Positions 27,833-46,546 are shown, numbered from the stretch's first letter. The stretch is 64,000 nucleotides of DNA from Anoplopoma fimbria (GCF_027596085.1 NC_072467.1:11618976-11682975); one strand, 5' to 3'. Program-made: numbers and translations. The notes: generated by a model from the sequence alone, not told the origin.

Positions 27833-28544
27833 CAGAGAAAAAAACATTATAAAACAAAGTATACACCTACAAGACACAGTAACCAAGGCTTTCATTTCAT
27901 TGTAATATGCAGAAGAGACGACCATGAGTCTTGATATCTGGTCTTTTCTTGTATTATGTCAAGTTTTGTTTCTCACCCAGTGTGTCCCTATCATATTATG
28001 CAACTGTCAAGGACAAAAAAAATAAATCACATTCCAAAAGCAAATTAAAGCAAGATGTGCAGGATTTCTTTCTCACTGATGTGGTTGGAAATTCACTATT
28101 GAATTATTCAGGTCTGTTCAACAGATTTGATGAACCCAGGGGTTACAAATTTCACTCAACACGTTGTGCAGAGATGCAACTGAAATAAGAGAGTCAGAAA
28201 AGCGTCAATACTGGATACAGTAGCAATAAATACAACAATAAAAAACTCCACCAACTGTAGCTTTCCAAAAGCATTGTATTTGGCTTGGCAAATATATGTT
28301 TACTTAGTTATCGTATCAGGAAGTTCGAGTGTTATGTTGCTTTGGTATACGCTGTGTCCTTTCTTTTAAAGAAGCCGAACCGTTGAGTTTTGGGGTTTCC
28401 AAGTATTAGCATGAGTATATGCAAAAAGGGCATCAGAATAAAAGGACACCATTCAAGACAGAGAAATCAAAGTTAGGCCAAACGCTGAAAGGGGTTTAAA
28501 AGTCACTGTATCAAGTGAAAACTTCCCTGTGTTTGCAACTTGGT

Positions 28545-28900
28545 GTTAAAGGGGTAGCTTGTAGTGACAAGCTCAAAGAGAATTACCACCCAACTCTAGA
28601 CTTCCTCTGTTTTGGTTCACTTTCTCTGCTCTCATAGCGTCACGTTCGGCTTCAGCAGGCAGCTGTTTCCAGCCAAAAACCTGTGAAAACCCATTATACG
28701 CTACTTGCCCAACAACAAAGGGCTGACAGATAAAGTTAGCAACTGGTTGGTGAGCATAGTGGAGCATTTAAGAGACAGAAATATAGTGATGAGTATGAAT
28801 AGGTTGACTTCTAGGGTGAAAACCTATCAGTGTTTACAGAGCTGCCTCCCCAAGCGAGCAATAAGTCTGTCATAGGATGTTCAACAGTAACAAGTAATCA
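28545..28900. repeat. Teleost dispersed repeat
   Basis: Contains the strings GGCAGCTGTTTCCAGCCAAA, TTATACGCTACTTGCCCAAC and CATAGTGGAGCATTTA, which I recognise as parts of a widespread fish repeat. Class unknown. No ORF. Confidence 0.45.
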
Positions 28901-29289
28901 AATAATTGCAGCAGTGACTCCCGCCAAACTCAAAAGGGAGCCAAGAATAGTACCCACAGGCTAGCATTTGGCGTACTGCCTGACTCGGGTACCCTAAGCA
29001 GTATCTTTCATATTCAAAAAAGTATGTGTGGTGGAATATATAGGTTAGCTAGCACACACAGCTAACTTAAGTCCGCAAGGGAAAAACTTAACAACTGGCA
29101 ATGATTAAAGCAACTGCTAAACTTTGTCTTAATAGTTCTTGAGGGAGCTTGAAGGTGAGTCTAAGGCTGTGGCTACTTCCTGAAGTAGTACATACAAGTC
29201 CAGACTCGTGAGTATTGAGCCTGAAAACATCTCAGTATAAAAGTTGTGTTTGGGTTTATTTGAAACCATGAAGCCCAATAAAACTGGCA

Positions 29290-29720
29290 GAGATTCAACT
29301 TAAAGTGGGCCTATTATGCTTTTCCACTTTTTCCCTCTTCTTAAGTGTGTTATATATATTTTTTTACATGTAAAAGGACCGTAGAGTGTAAAACCTGAAG
29401 TCCACGCCTAAAAGGAGTTACCCTCCCCCTCAGAATCACTGCTCCTGAGCTGCCTGAAACGGCTCAATTGAATTCTCTCCTTCACTTCCGTAACTTTATG
29501 ACCTCGTAATGTTACGGAAGTGAAGTAAAACTCCTTCCGGCTAGCTTGGCCCACCCTCAAACAACAAAAGAGAGAGATGGAGCTGATGCTCCGGAGGAAG
29601 AGTTTTTTGAAATGTGAACCGTTGACCAATCACAACAGAGCGGGCTAGCTGACCAATCAGAGCAGACGTTGCTTTCTGGAGGGAGGAGCAAGCGCTACAA
29701 CTTTCAGAGAGGGTGAGAAG
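29290..29720. repeat. Teleost dispersed repeat with internal palindrome
   Basis: A block starting AAAGTGGGCCTATTATGCTT and ending in the ACCAATCACAACAGAGCGGG / CTGACCAATCAGAGCAGACG region. It has the look of a common fish interspersed element (from recall). A perfect 14-base inverted repeat, TTCACTTCCGTAAC, lies at 29481-29494 and 29511-29524. No coding capacity. Confidence 0.6.
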
Positions 29721-30159
29721 AGGTGCTGCAGGACAGCCAGGATGAGAAAAAAATGCAGATCATGAGCATTAACGCATGTAAACATGTTGTAACTGTAACT
29801 TGAGATAAAAATATGCACTCATTTATATGCACATTAATTACTTTTACACCGGCATAACAGGGAACTATTATTCCAAAATGTATATTATACACCTGGCAGA
29901 CAAGTGAAAGTTCTTCTCTTTTTAGTGTTAAAACAAGTTTGCCCACTCGATAAAGACATTGCTGAGGGTGAAAACATCTCAAACCGTCACACCCATAAAT
30001 TAAGTGAAAAGATCTTCCATCTTAAACTCTCCCACTGCAGCTACCTTTACCTAGAAGGCAAAGCAGCGCCAAAATGGCTCAGCACACTAATTAACACTCC
30101 TAGCTTGTGTGTGCCTGTATTTCAGTCTGTTTCAGTGTGTTAAATGCACCTGATTGGAT

Positions 30160-30265
30160 TGTAAAGATGAAAACTTGAGCATCTCATGCCCCCAATTAAA
30201 TTAAATATATGCGGAGAGGAGAGCCTGACTGGCCCATTCACTTCATCCGCATATTAAGGGTGAGA
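30160..30265. promoter_or_regulatory. Candidate regulatory element with inverted ATATGCGGA
   Basis: ATATGCGGA at 30207-30215 and its exact inverse at 30246-30254 flank a GC-richer centre, with AATTAAATTAAATATAT beside the left arm. Possibly a symmetric binding site. Inference only. Confidence 0.25.
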
Positions 30266-31309
30266 TGGAAGTTGAGGGAGATAGGGAGGTAAGCTGCTGG
30301 GGGGAGAGAGAGTGGGAGAAATTGATGCAGGTGAGATGGGGAAGGAGAGGAAGGAGGGTGAAGAGTAGACAGAGGGACAAGATAAAGCCACATGAGGGCG
30401 TATCCAAGCATACCGGCTGTTTTCGTTTAAACATCATGTTCAGTTTTGTTTCTCTCAGCCAGTCACATTGCTGATTCCATAACATTTAACAACAGTTAGG
30501 TACAAAGAAAACTGAATGCAGAGGAAAATCAATCATTGGTGCAAGAAGTTCAGAATGGTAACACACAAATGACAAGGACTTTTACTTGTAGTGGAATATT
30601 TTTATACTGTGGTATTGTTTTGGTATGTAATACGTTTTAATACACTGGACAGACAACAAAAATGTTCCATGACGGTTCCATCCTCCTCACTCTTAGCTCT
30701 TGTTGCATTGATTTCTACACTGCATTGTTCTTTACATTGTCATTGATGTTATTCAGCTTTTTATTTTATTTTACGGAGACCCAAAGAAGTCCAAAGTTTA
30801 TGTGTCTTTTCTTAGTATATCCATAGTAAATAATTTATTTTAGAGCTATTTGCAAAAGTTAAATGATTGGGAAAGATTTTAGAAGATATGTTTTCATTCA
30901 ACTGTTGAGTGAATTTCATGCAAACTTTTGAAATGTCGCAAAAAAAGAAATGCAATTAGAATTGTTTTCATCAACTGGTTTTGAGTAAATAAACTCGGTT
31001 ACAAAGCATTTTCAGCAGAAATTGGAACTATAGGCTACACATGGCTTTAATTCGCAAGTAGAAAGAGTAGAGGTTGCAAACTGGAATCAAAACATGGCTC
31101 CTTGGTCTATCTATATCTAGTGTAACAATTCACTGCTTGAGGGAAAAGTATATGGGCACAATTTTGGTTTCAGAACTGAGAACACCAAAGTAGAATTATG
31201 CAAATCTTGATATAAAATGAAAAAAACATATTCTCTAGTTCAGCAATATCAGTCTTCTATTCATTGTTTATGGATCAGCTCCAGACTTTCTCATTAATGA
31301 CATCATCAG

Positions 31310-31470
31310 TTTTACACTTATGCTGCGTTCCTCTCGGAACTGGAAAATTTCCGACCTCCTACTAGAGAAAGTATACAATGGAGCGCCAATCAAAGACCGA
31401 GTTCCAAATTGTAAAGTTTGGGCAAATCCATCCACCCCGACTACACAATGATGCAGTTGCCTGACGTCAC
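31310..31470. repeat. Probable dispersed repeat
   Basis: Contains TATGCTGCGTTCCTCTCGGA and AATTTCCGACCTCCTAC, a string I associate with fish interspersed repeats. Weakly supported. Confidence 0.35.
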
Positions 31471-34400
31471 ACAACATTGGAAGGGCTAATTGCATAAGGT
31501 AAATCATTAACTAAAAGGCAATATACATTGTATGGACTTATACGCTAGCTTCAAAGCACTTTCTGTTATATATCTAATCCAAATGATCTGAATTCAAAGA
31601 CATGTTTCACAGTAAACATTTTCACTTGTCATAGCACGAACGCACAATGCTGGAACTAATAACATTAATGATCGCTCTGTACCAGCAATTATTACAATGC
31701 AGGAATCATTGATATAATTAGTTACACCTGGGTTTGAAAAGACAATGTTCCAAACGAGGGAACCACTGCTTTAAAACATTGTGTGTAATTGTCTAATTTG
31801 GGGCTACGAATAGAACATGCGTTTTCTGTTTTGGAGCCCTGATCCTTGGTTTGCAGCCTATATGTAAAACAGCAGAAAACGCCATTGTTAGAATATGTAG
31901 CATCACAGAAATCCATTACACAAGAAAGCAAATACAAGAAATGGAGGACACTTATTTTAAATAATAATTTTCCACTCTACCACCGAGAAGAAGAAAAGTA
32001 AGAAAGCACCTAAAAATGGAACACAGAAAGAGATTGAGAGAAACTTTTTTTAAGGGTGGCATAGAGGCTGAATCAGTCCCAGTATAAAATTTGTGGGAAG
32101 CAGGAAAAGCCGCCAGACAGGTAACACAGCCATCACAGCGATAACACAGAATAAACACAGACAAACACATTGACATCTGCAAGCATTTCAGTGTTTCCAG
32201 TCCAACTCCCTCATACGTCTGTAAAATTCTGACTTGAGCTCCCTCAAACACATGGAAGACATGCAAATACAATCAGTAGTAACCACTGAGCTGCTGTGAC
32301 AAAGACTACAGTTGTAAAACTGCTGAGAGGAAGGGAGAGATGAGAAGAGCAGGGATGGGGTGAGAGAGAGAACATGGGGAAAGGGTTGGGAGGCTATAAG
32401 AACTCAGGAGAAGACAGAGGCCAGTGAAAGGCAGAGCTATTTAAAACATAGTGAAGAGAGGAGAGGACCAATTCAACGAGCACTTACCTACAGGTCACAT
32501 GCTGTTAATGGAAAAGATGGAGTGATGGATAGACGGAAGGAAAGATTGTGAGAAGAGGAGGAAATGGGTCAGGGGATGAGAGAATGTAGAGATGTTTACC
32601 GAAAAAACTGAGCTGGGTAAGATACAAGAAAATACCTTGGGTTGCAGACACAGATGAAGCATTTACACACACTCTAATAATGTGATTCTATCTGGAGCAG
32701 CAATAAATTAATTTGGGCATGAAAATATTGTGTAAATTCTGTAACATGGTTAACTTACATTATGATATTAAGCAGAGTAATCATGACATGATTAAAGGTG
32801 CACTCCATATAGTATTGTGCACAAACTGATCAGTTTACTAGTCTCAGGAAGTAATACTCAGCCTGTGAAAACAGTTGGGTAATTTATGTACTTGTGGAGG
32901 AGCTTTCTAAAGTCCTCGATCAGGTCAAAGTTTTCACTCACCTACTTTGTGGCTTGGCATTACATTTTGTACTGAAATATATGGTTTCTTTTGACAAGTA
33001 ATCCATTTGACCACATCACATGAGTTTCAGGTTTGTCTCAACAACTATTAATTGACTTGCTATTTAATTTTATGGAAGATTAACACTAATTTGCTGGAGT
33101 ATGGTTTGCTCGTCATCAATCTGTCAATTTGAACAGAAATAAATTCTGTATGTTGTCTGTTTCATTTTGTCAAAAAAGAAGTGTGTTTTAACACAACTAG
33201 GAGTGCTCACACAAAATCGCCCACGTCTAGACCACAATCATATCAGATGCATATTTCACTGCAACAGATACGCTGTCATTTTAATTTGTGACGCTGTCTG
33301 CACCGACCCTGTGTAGCTAAACTGCGCTACATGTCCACTGTTTAACCTTGGAGCACAAACTGTCAGTCCTGCTGTGTGCTTATTTTAGCTGTATTAGCCC
33401 TGCTATTGGATCTGTAAGCCAAACAAACCTTGACACTCCCACCAGGTGCCAGCAGCTAGCCAGCAGCTAGCTCGAACCCTAACTAGCTCACTCAGTTCAG
33501 GTTCCAGTTAAGTGTAGTGAGGAGTCAGCAGTAAATGGTAATACAAAACAGTCAATAAAATATGTCGTTAATAAAAATATACATTTTCTAAAAACACACA
33601 CAAACACATAATCTCCTGGTTGAGATAAAAAGTCAATGAGTAAAAAAAGAGCAACAAAACATTATCTGCTTTTTCTATTTGTGCGGGCTATGACATCTAA
33701 ACAGTAAACTCTGGTAATTGAGGGAACTTGGTAAATATGAACAATGTGAACACCTTAAATGTGCAAGGACATCTATGTTCCAAACTTTTCACAGTAATCA
33801 AGTTAATTTTATAGTGAAATGTGCACCCTAACACAGTAACAATTACACAGTTTTGTGCTATTCTAACATGATGTGTTTTTGCAGTAAAGGGCTTGACATA
33901 AACCTAAACTATCAGTGATGTGTTTCCTCTGAGTACATTTTTGGTTGAATGCCATGACTTTATATTATAAGGCAGAGACATATATTCCTCCACCAACCAG
34001 AGTGTATTGCAGTCATAAGTCAAATTCTTTCCACAAGAATACCTGTCCTATACCGTTAAGTGCTCTCTCTCCACCTACATGCAACATATGGTTGAACGCA
34101 ACAAGTACACAGCCATTTTGTGGTACTAATTAGCCTTGTTCTGTGAGATGAAGGGAATAACTGACATCAAAGTAGTAGGGTTAGGTAAGGTTGTGTTGAT
34201 AGAATCAAAAAGGTAATAATTTATGAAAAAACAATTGTTATACTGACACGAAAAGGGAAACAAAGAATCATAACTGACACAGGGCCTAGACGTCCTTGGC
34301 AGGTTAAAATAGACGTAGATCTTTTTTCTTGTAAAGACCCCTCTGTACTCACTTTGTGTCACTAAAAGGGGACAAATAATGATCATTTCCAGGTTCATAC

Positions 34401-35959
34401 TTGTACTTTGGTTTCTACTAGAACATGCTAACAGGCTTTAATGTTCACAAAACATGTACAACAATAATTTTTCACACACTGTCTGTCTGAGTAAATAGCT
34501 GCACCCTCTGTCTGAAATGCTCCGTTTTGACGCCTGTCTTTCCCAAATAAACCCAAAAGCTGGATGTGGGTGGATATACTCTGATGGGGTGCGGGACATT
34601 TTAATGAGCCTGCATGTAACCTAGGTAGAGGAGACACATCTGATTGACCCACAAAACAACAAACTGGGTTTTCTTATTTCACAGTTTGTCGTTTGATAGG
34701 CACTACAGAAACACAAATGTATGTCCACATCCAAAAAAAGTGAGTTTTTAGTGATATGTCCCCTCTAATTTGCATTTTATTTGTGATTAGTCTTTACAAA
34801 TACCGAAAATGTAGACTAAGTACATTAACCACTTTTGCTCCCCCAGTGGAAGTATCTAAATACACAGCCTCAGTATGCACTGCGACCCCTCTGTGGGTCA
34901 GGCACGATACTGATAGGTTAGACCCAGACAAATCAAGTAGTACAAGAGACAATCAATGGATGGATTAAGTGAAACAAAGATAAAACGTGCTGATAAAGGT
35001 AACAAATATTACTTTCTCTGCTGCAGCTTGCCCTTACACACTAATGATATCCAATAAGTAGAAAAAGATAGACGAACACTGTTTTCACAGGATTAAATCA
35101 AAATATTGCAGCTGTATTGCCATTATGATTGTTGTGTTTTACCAAAAAAGATGAAAAAGCAGTCCATTAGCTTCTTGAGTCACTGCAGCGTCCCGGTCAC
35201 AGTCTCCTTTCTCTCTTCCCTGTGAAAAATCACCAACGTGATGCACTGGGAAGGCTGACAGCTGTGTAAAGCAGCACACACTTACACATGTCCGGTCACA
35301 TTACAAGTCTGATTATTCTTTTCGCAAGGACAGTTGCATGGGCATCAGCTGTTATTATTATTCTCACTCTCACTATGAAATCAACTTGAATTTACTTCAA
35401 CATCAGCTCCCACTTCAAACAGACATACATTTTTGAAACACATTGAGTTGTGATCAAGTCTGAATTACAGCTGTTCCTTGAATTCAACTCATTTTCCATC
35501 TCATCACAGCTCAAAAGGTCATCTTTTGGTGTTTTGGTCTTAAACAGACAAAAATGAATACCTGAGTCTGCCTGGTTCAACCCTCCACTTTTACACTTTT
35601 ACACACTGGTGTTTTTTGCACATCTTTATCCACGCTCTACCCTCTTCTATTTCCTTCTTTATCCTCATTTATTTCAGTGTCCCCACATGGGCTCTTTTCC
35701 TCCATCTTTATTTGTGCCTTTGTACCTCACTGTATACAGTGAGGAGGATGAGGGCATCACTCCCTATTTCTCCAGACTGTTTGTGTGTGTGTTGGTGGTG
35801 AAGGGTTTTGCACGTAAAGGTCAAAGCTGACAGCCTTTTAGCAATGCTGCCAACAGCGCACAGAGGAAAACACATAGACAGGCAGGTGGATGGAGGGGAA
35901 ATGTGTGCAGAAACCAACATTAAGAATGAGGTAGATGGATGGCTGATGGGCGGAGGGAG

Positions 35960-36060
35960 GGAAGGGGGGTTAGCTGAATAGCTGGCCAGATGAATGATGA
36001 ATAGATGGAAGACAAGAACAGCAGAGAAAGCAGACAGGTAAAGGGATGGATGGACAGACT
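35960..36060. repeat. GATGGATG-rich repeat, copy A
   Basis: Shares AGCTGAATA-CTGGCCAGATGAATGATGA and the following bases with 47050-47140, inside an imperfect GGAT/GACA-rich stretch. Confidence 0.7.
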
Positions 36061-36879
36061 GCTAGATAGACTGACATTTTAATCTTTATCCATCCAAGTC
36101 AGTCTCCCTGAGACATCTGGAAACTCACACTGATAAGACAGAAGTAATGAGAAAAAGAGCAGAAAAACATCCATGTCCGTAGGCAGGGTTTTGGAGATCC
36201 CGAGGTCCAAGAAAAATATGTGTTTTCTACTATATTTATCAAAATATATATATAATAATAACATATATCCGGTTTTAATTGGATTAGGTCAGTTTTGTTT
36301 GTGTTGAACAGCAGAATGACATAATTTTGATTTGTTTGCTTTTCGTTTTTTGTCCGTCTCAATGAGGGAAGAAAACACAGGGTCAATTGATATTTAAATG
36401 TAAATGTTACTGGCCTCCTACAGAATAATCTTGCAATTACAACAAAAACGTACAGGAGTAAAAGTGAAACTTACTAGACAGCATCAGAATGGATGGCTAC
36501 TGTTAAAAGTAGTGCGACCACATAGGAGCTACTGGTGAGATAATGTCTGGGGATGGATGGGAATTGATCTACAAGCAGTCCACGAGAAATACACCCAACT
36601 TACCTTTATCACGCTATGCATGGATTCGTCTGCCTGTCTGGTTTTCTCAAATTGTTGACATAATCAAAGAACCACGGTGTTGAGTCAAGATTTTTGTAGT
36701 GACGACAAGATCATCCTTTTTTTCTAGAGTAGAGAAAACTGAAGTTGTTCCTATCAGAAATTCCTGTATTATAGCCTAAAATCATGGATAGAATATATTG
36801 GCGAGTTTGCAAGTCTATGCAATCTAAATTCACTTCATCAAATAATTTATTATGGAATCACAATTTTTTTAATAAAGTA

Positions 36880-37450
36880 ATAAAAATGTTTATAAAGTAT
36901 GCAGAAAAAGTCATAAACAAAGTCATATTATAGCATGTTATAAAATGTCATAAAAAAGTCATAGTATATGATGTTGTGAAAAGTCTTAAAAGGTAAAAAT
37001 GAATAAAAACTCATGTATGGAGAAAAATGTCATAAAAACATTGTAGTATCGCATGTCAAAAAATGCAAGGTACCAAAAGCAAAAAAAAAAGTCATTGTTT
37101 AGTATATCAAAAAAAGTCATTTTAAAGTATGCCAAACAAGTCATAAAAAGGTCATACTAAAGTATGATGAAAAAAGACCCAAATATAATATGCCCAAATA
37201 ATCATAGAAAAGACAAAAATATGGCATGTTGAAATAAAGTCATAGTTTGACACGACGGAAAAAGTCATAGTATAACATGTCCTGGAATTATTTTTTTTTT
37301 AAATGTGATAAAAGGTCGTCTATAGTATGTCATAAAAAGTTATGGTATAGCATGTCGAAAAAAGTCATAAAGTAGTCATAATATCGGATCTTAAAAAAGT
37401 AAATGTACCGGAAGCAAAAAAAGCAATTTTAGCGTGTCTAAAAAAGTCCT
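36880..37450. repeat. AT-rich degenerate minisatellite
   Basis: A diverged tandem array in which AAAAAGTCATAGTATA and GCATGTCGAAAA-type units recur about every 25-35 bases (for example GTCATAGTATAACATGTC near 37265 and TATAGCATGTCGAAAA near 37345). Unit length varies and units are interrupted, so it is old. No coding. Confidence 0.8.
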
Positions 37451-39546
<2,096 letters not shown>

Positions 39547-39989
39547 ACAAACCTAGTGTAGAAAGACAATAAGAAAGCCAAAGGGAAAGGCGTTACAAAG
39601 AACAGAACAGGGGGAGCAATGTGTGAGTCTACGGGGAATAATATAGACAGTAACAAGTGACATGAACATCATCCGGATGAGACACCCAGTTCCACCGCAT
39701 CAAACCATGCTTTTGTTTCAGAGGCAGAAATTCATTCAGCCTTTATCTTTGGAGTCATATGGAAGAACCAGAGGGCTATGATAGGAAGGATTTTAAGTCA
39801 GCTGACATGAGCAAAAAATAGTTAAATAACAGTTTTTTGTGTAAGAAGTGCATGAGAAGCTAGGATTGATGACACAATACATGGAGTCACACACTTTCCA
39901 ACTATGTAGGCATCTTTTCTCAGAATTTACAAAAATAAATTTTGTGTGGTAGTCAACACAAATGCAGCCTGTGGGCCAACCACTCTCAG

Positions 39990-41455
39990 GTCTAGGCATT
40001 GGGGTTAAGGGGTTGAGCTGGGCATCAGGTAATGGCAGGGGTGCCGACCCTTGGCATCACAGTCTGACTCTAGGGACATGGAATGTCATCTCTCGGGTGG
40101 GGAAGTACAGGAGCTGGTGCAGTACCAATGAAATATATTTGGGCTTATTAAACTGGTTCTGGTACCAAACTCCTGGAGATGGGATGGACTCTTTTTCCTT
40201 TTAGGGAGTTGCCCAGGGTGAGTGGCACTGGGAAAGTGTGGGGATCCTCACAGTTGGATGGGTTTGGGGAGACTATGAAGAAATACTTTCAGTTGGCCTC
40301 AAGAAAGTTCTGGCAAACAGTGAGATGATTTAGAGAGAGAAAACAAGGCTTGCCTCACGTTGTGTTTGCTGCTGACCCGGTTTGGGGATTGGGGAAGAGC
40401 AATGGAAAGAGCACTTTAAAGGAACGCCTGAACCCAACCAACACATCTACCGTGGATGAGGCAGAGTTTGAAGACTTGATGGAAGACATATCCAGATCCC
40501 TGGCACAGGTCGCTGAGGTAGTCAAAAAGCTCCTCCACAGCAACTGGTCATGGGTGGATTTGATTTGCCCTGAGATACTGAAAGGGCATGGGTGGCATAC
40601 CTCTTCAATGTGGCATGGAGGTCGGGGACATTGCCTCTGTGATTTGTGCATATAACCGGCAGAAAGTCAAACACCTCCACCTGGGTTGTTCCTTGTCATC
40701 GATTATTTTTTGGCATTCTTATGGACGGGATCTCAAGGCACAGCCAGGGGGAGGAAAGTGTACAGAATTGCATATCTTCTCTTTGCAGATGATGTTGTTC
40801 TGTCGGCCCCATCAGCACTGGGGTAGTTTAAAGTGTGAAGCAGTCCAGATCAAAGGAAAAGGTTCTCTGAAGAAAACAGTTGATCGCACCCTGCGGGTTG
40901 AGAGTGAGTCACTGACCAAAGCAAAGGCGATCAAATATCTCAGGGTCTTGTTCACAAGTATGGGTTAAATGGACAGGGGGTTTGGTGCAGCATCTGCAGT
41001 TATACAGGCGTTGTACCTGACCATTGTGTTGAAGAGGTAGCTGAGCCGGAAAGCACATACAATTAGCCAAAATGTGTTCCTTTGTATGGAGGCTGGGCGT
41101 AACCTTAGAGATAGGGAAAGGAGCATGTGGAGGGAGCAAGGGAGTAGAACCGCTGCTCCTTCACATTCAAAAGGGCCCATCTGAGGTGGTTTGGGCATTT
41201 CGGGCATCTGATCAGGATGCCTCCTGGGGGCCACCCTTTAAAGGTTTTCCGGACATGTCCAACTCGTAGGAGGCACTAGGGTAGACCGAGAACAAGCTGG
41301 AGAGATTATATATCTAGTAAAGCCTCTGGGTCCCCCAGGAAGAGCTGAAAAATGTTGCTGGGGAGAGGAATGGAATGGATATACCCTGCAAAGCCTGCTG
41401 CCCCCAGGACCCTGCCCAGGATAAGCAGAAGATAATGGATAGCTGAATGGATTCA
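39990..41455 (+). mobile_element. Degraded APE/RT-type non-LTR retrotransposon
   Basis: Multiple frames carry decayed pieces of one LINE protein in order. The endonuclease start SLTLGTWNVISRVGKY lies near 40053-40105. A linker segment LNPTNTSTVDEAEFEDL, then QVAEVVKKLL, lies near 40428-40535. The RT motif C LLFADDVVLSAP lies near 40777-40812. KYLRVLFTSMG lies near 40935-40965. The C-terminal region has GAASAVIQALY and, with frame changes and stops, fragments matching the finger/tail region to about 41455. Large internal deletions remove most of the endonuclease and RT core. The family is a common fish element whose Repbase name I cannot give with certainty. Confidence 0.8.
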
Positions 41456-44019
<2,564 letters not shown>

Positions 44020-44150
44020 CAGTGATATTGTACCATATGTCATGGAAATCCATCCAGTAGTTGTTAAGATATTTCAGTTTGAATGGAAATGGAGGACCGA
44101 ACGACCGACATGTAGACGGACATTGCCATACCTTTGGACATGCCACTAAC
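44020..44150. repeat. Dispersed repeat copy
   Basis: Contains GGAAATCCATCCAGTAGTTG and TTAAGATATTTCAG, with a run of GACCGA-type units after it. This is a common fish repeat motif. An inverted diverged copy lies near 57030-57190. Confidence 0.5.
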
Positions 44151-44386
44151 ATGGCTAAAAAACAATATAAAAAATGTTTTCTTAACTCCCATACCTCCCT
44201 GTCATCCTCTGTGTGCGTTTGTCTGAGATAAGAAATATATAGGGAGTGTATGTTTGTCTTTCACTAACTCTTTGATCAATCACTGTGCTTGGTGTCAGTT
44301 ACCATGACAGCTAGTCACATGAACAGAGAGCGCACCACAGGTGTGTATGTGTCAGCACTGAAACCCTGAGGTGTGACCTTGTACTA

Positions 44387-44388
<2 letters not shown>

Positions 44389-44419
<31 letters not shown>

Positions 44420-44502
44420 GCTGCCGCAACCATTCTTCTTCAAAACTGAACCAACGCAACTGTACAGGCACATATGCAGGTTGAGAGAAGTCACTACTGT
44501 CA

Positions 44503-44578
<76 letters not shown>

Positions 44579-44581
44579 TCA

Positions 44582-44677
<96 letters not shown>
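44389..44677. repeat. Composite CA, CT, CA arrays
   Basis: CA at 44389-44417, TC at 44506-44568, then AC to 44677 with CTCACT interruptions at the junction. Confidence 0.96.
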
Positions 44678-44679
<2 letters not shown>

Positions 44680-44951
44680 GTTCATGGACAACAGACTCAT
44701 ATGTTAACCAGCAGTGCACAAAAGATCCATACTGATCTTATTAGTAATGAGTGGCCAGCCAATCAAAAAGCTACTGGATTGCTAGAACTATTGTCTGGTA
44801 GGTCACAACATACACATATACACACTCTGACTCTCTCTCACATACACACACACACATAAAGTAATGCACAGATATGGTTTCTTGTTTCTGAGTCGAATCA
44901 TAATAGTTCAGAGGTTGACATATTAGGGTTTATATTTGTGTGTTACTTGCA

Positions 44952-45066
<115 letters not shown>

Positions 45067-45206
45067 TTATTGCTTGAGATGGATAGCTTTGTTTTGGCTG
45101 GAAGCCTGTTGTTCGGTCGGTCGGTCAGTGTGCGGCTGAGGATCAACTGTGGTTATTAGCTTGCGATCAATCAAGCTTTCCTCTCTGCTGATCCTCTATT
45201 CCTACA

Positions 45207-45222
45207 GACACACACACACACG

Positions 45223-45319
<97 letters not shown>
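45207..45319. repeat. CA microsatellite
   Basis: About 56 CA units with two CG substitutions near the left end. Confidence 0.97.
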
Positions 45320-45321
<2 letters not shown>

Positions 45322-45501
45322 AATTTCAGCAGAGAAAGAGGAAGGGATTGGGGAGAGGCTAAAGGAAGGAAGCTGAGCGATGAGGAGAGGAGAGCTGAAG
45401 AGAAACAGAGGAGTGAGCAGTAGAAAGGGAGGTGAGTTTTGTCTCAACCTTTCTGTTTGCCTCTGCATTGATCTCTGCCTCATCTTAACACTAAGGTCAG
45501 C

Positions 45502-45625
<124 letters not shown>

Positions 45626-45701
45626 ATTTGCTGAGGTCTTGGCTTCGACTGCCTGACTAGTTAAATTATACCCAGATCACTGCAAGGCGCAATGGACCCA
45701 C

Positions 45702-45702
45702 A

Positions 45703-45749
<47 letters not shown>
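45702..45749. repeat. CA microsatellite
   Basis: About 24 CA units. Confidence 0.97.
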
Positions 45750-45751
<2 letters not shown>

Positions 45752-45979
45752 TCAGTGGAAGATTTTTTAGCACAGACTTTTAGATTAGTTTAACATATTG
45801 ATACACACCAACAGTGCTGAGGACATGTGTGTGACTGTGTGCATAATGAGGACAGACACAAACAAACAAACACATTTGAAAAAGCGCAAATGTTGTCTGT
45901 ACTCGCAGAAACAGATGGATACAGTCATGCACGTTTGTGTGTGAAAGCAGGCTTTTGTCTGTTGTGTATGCGTTTTCAT

Positions 45980-45995
45980 GTATGTGTGTGTGTGT

Positions 45996-46038
<43 letters not shown>

Positions 46039-46052
46039 GTGTGTGTGTGTGT
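45980..46052. repeat. GT microsatellite
   Basis: GT array with two interruptions. Confidence 0.95.
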
Positions 46053-46185
46053 ATGCTTGCATGTGTGCATATGTGTGTGTCTCTCCTTGTACTTCTGCTG
46101 TGTCAGCACCTCAGACAGACAGCGCTGTTGTTGTGTACCCACAGAGGAAATAAAATAACAGCCCACGTCTTTTCAACCCACAGAC

Positions 46186-46186
<1 letters not shown>

Positions 46187-46217
<31 letters not shown>
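46187..46217. repeat. CT microsatellite
   Basis: About 15 CT units. Confidence 0.95.
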
Positions 46218-46220
<3 letters not shown>

Positions 46221-46546
46221 GCTCTCTCTGTCCACCTTCCCCCTTTTGTTCCCACTTTCTTTACTATTCCTCGTTTCGTCCTTTTGCGTTCATTTCCTCT
46301 CTTCCTCTATCACTGCTCCTACCTACACATTTTCCATGTTTACCTCTTCTTCTCTTCTTTTACTGCAGATCTTCATTCAATTATTAAAGACATAACTACA
46401 TTTTGGTAGAAGGAAATCTACAAATAAAAAAGTGTCTTTGGCACATTATTTCAAAACATATATTAAGCATAGAGTAATAATCTATTACCTGTAAGTTTAC
46501 TTGTCAAAAACTGTATGTTTAGAAGTAAACATCAGATCTTGTTTAA

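Larger units (their letters stand above)
29721..36879. other. Intergenic, mostly unassigned
   Basis: AT-rich, without genes. Contains the candidate elements near 30.2 and 31.3 kb and an imperfect GGAT/GACA stretch near 35.87-36.07 kb. Confidence 0.55.

Noticed and set aside
36880..37450. CRISPR-like array
   Set aside because: Units are degenerate, spacing is irregular and spacers are not unique. It is an AT-rich minisatellite in a vertebrate genome.
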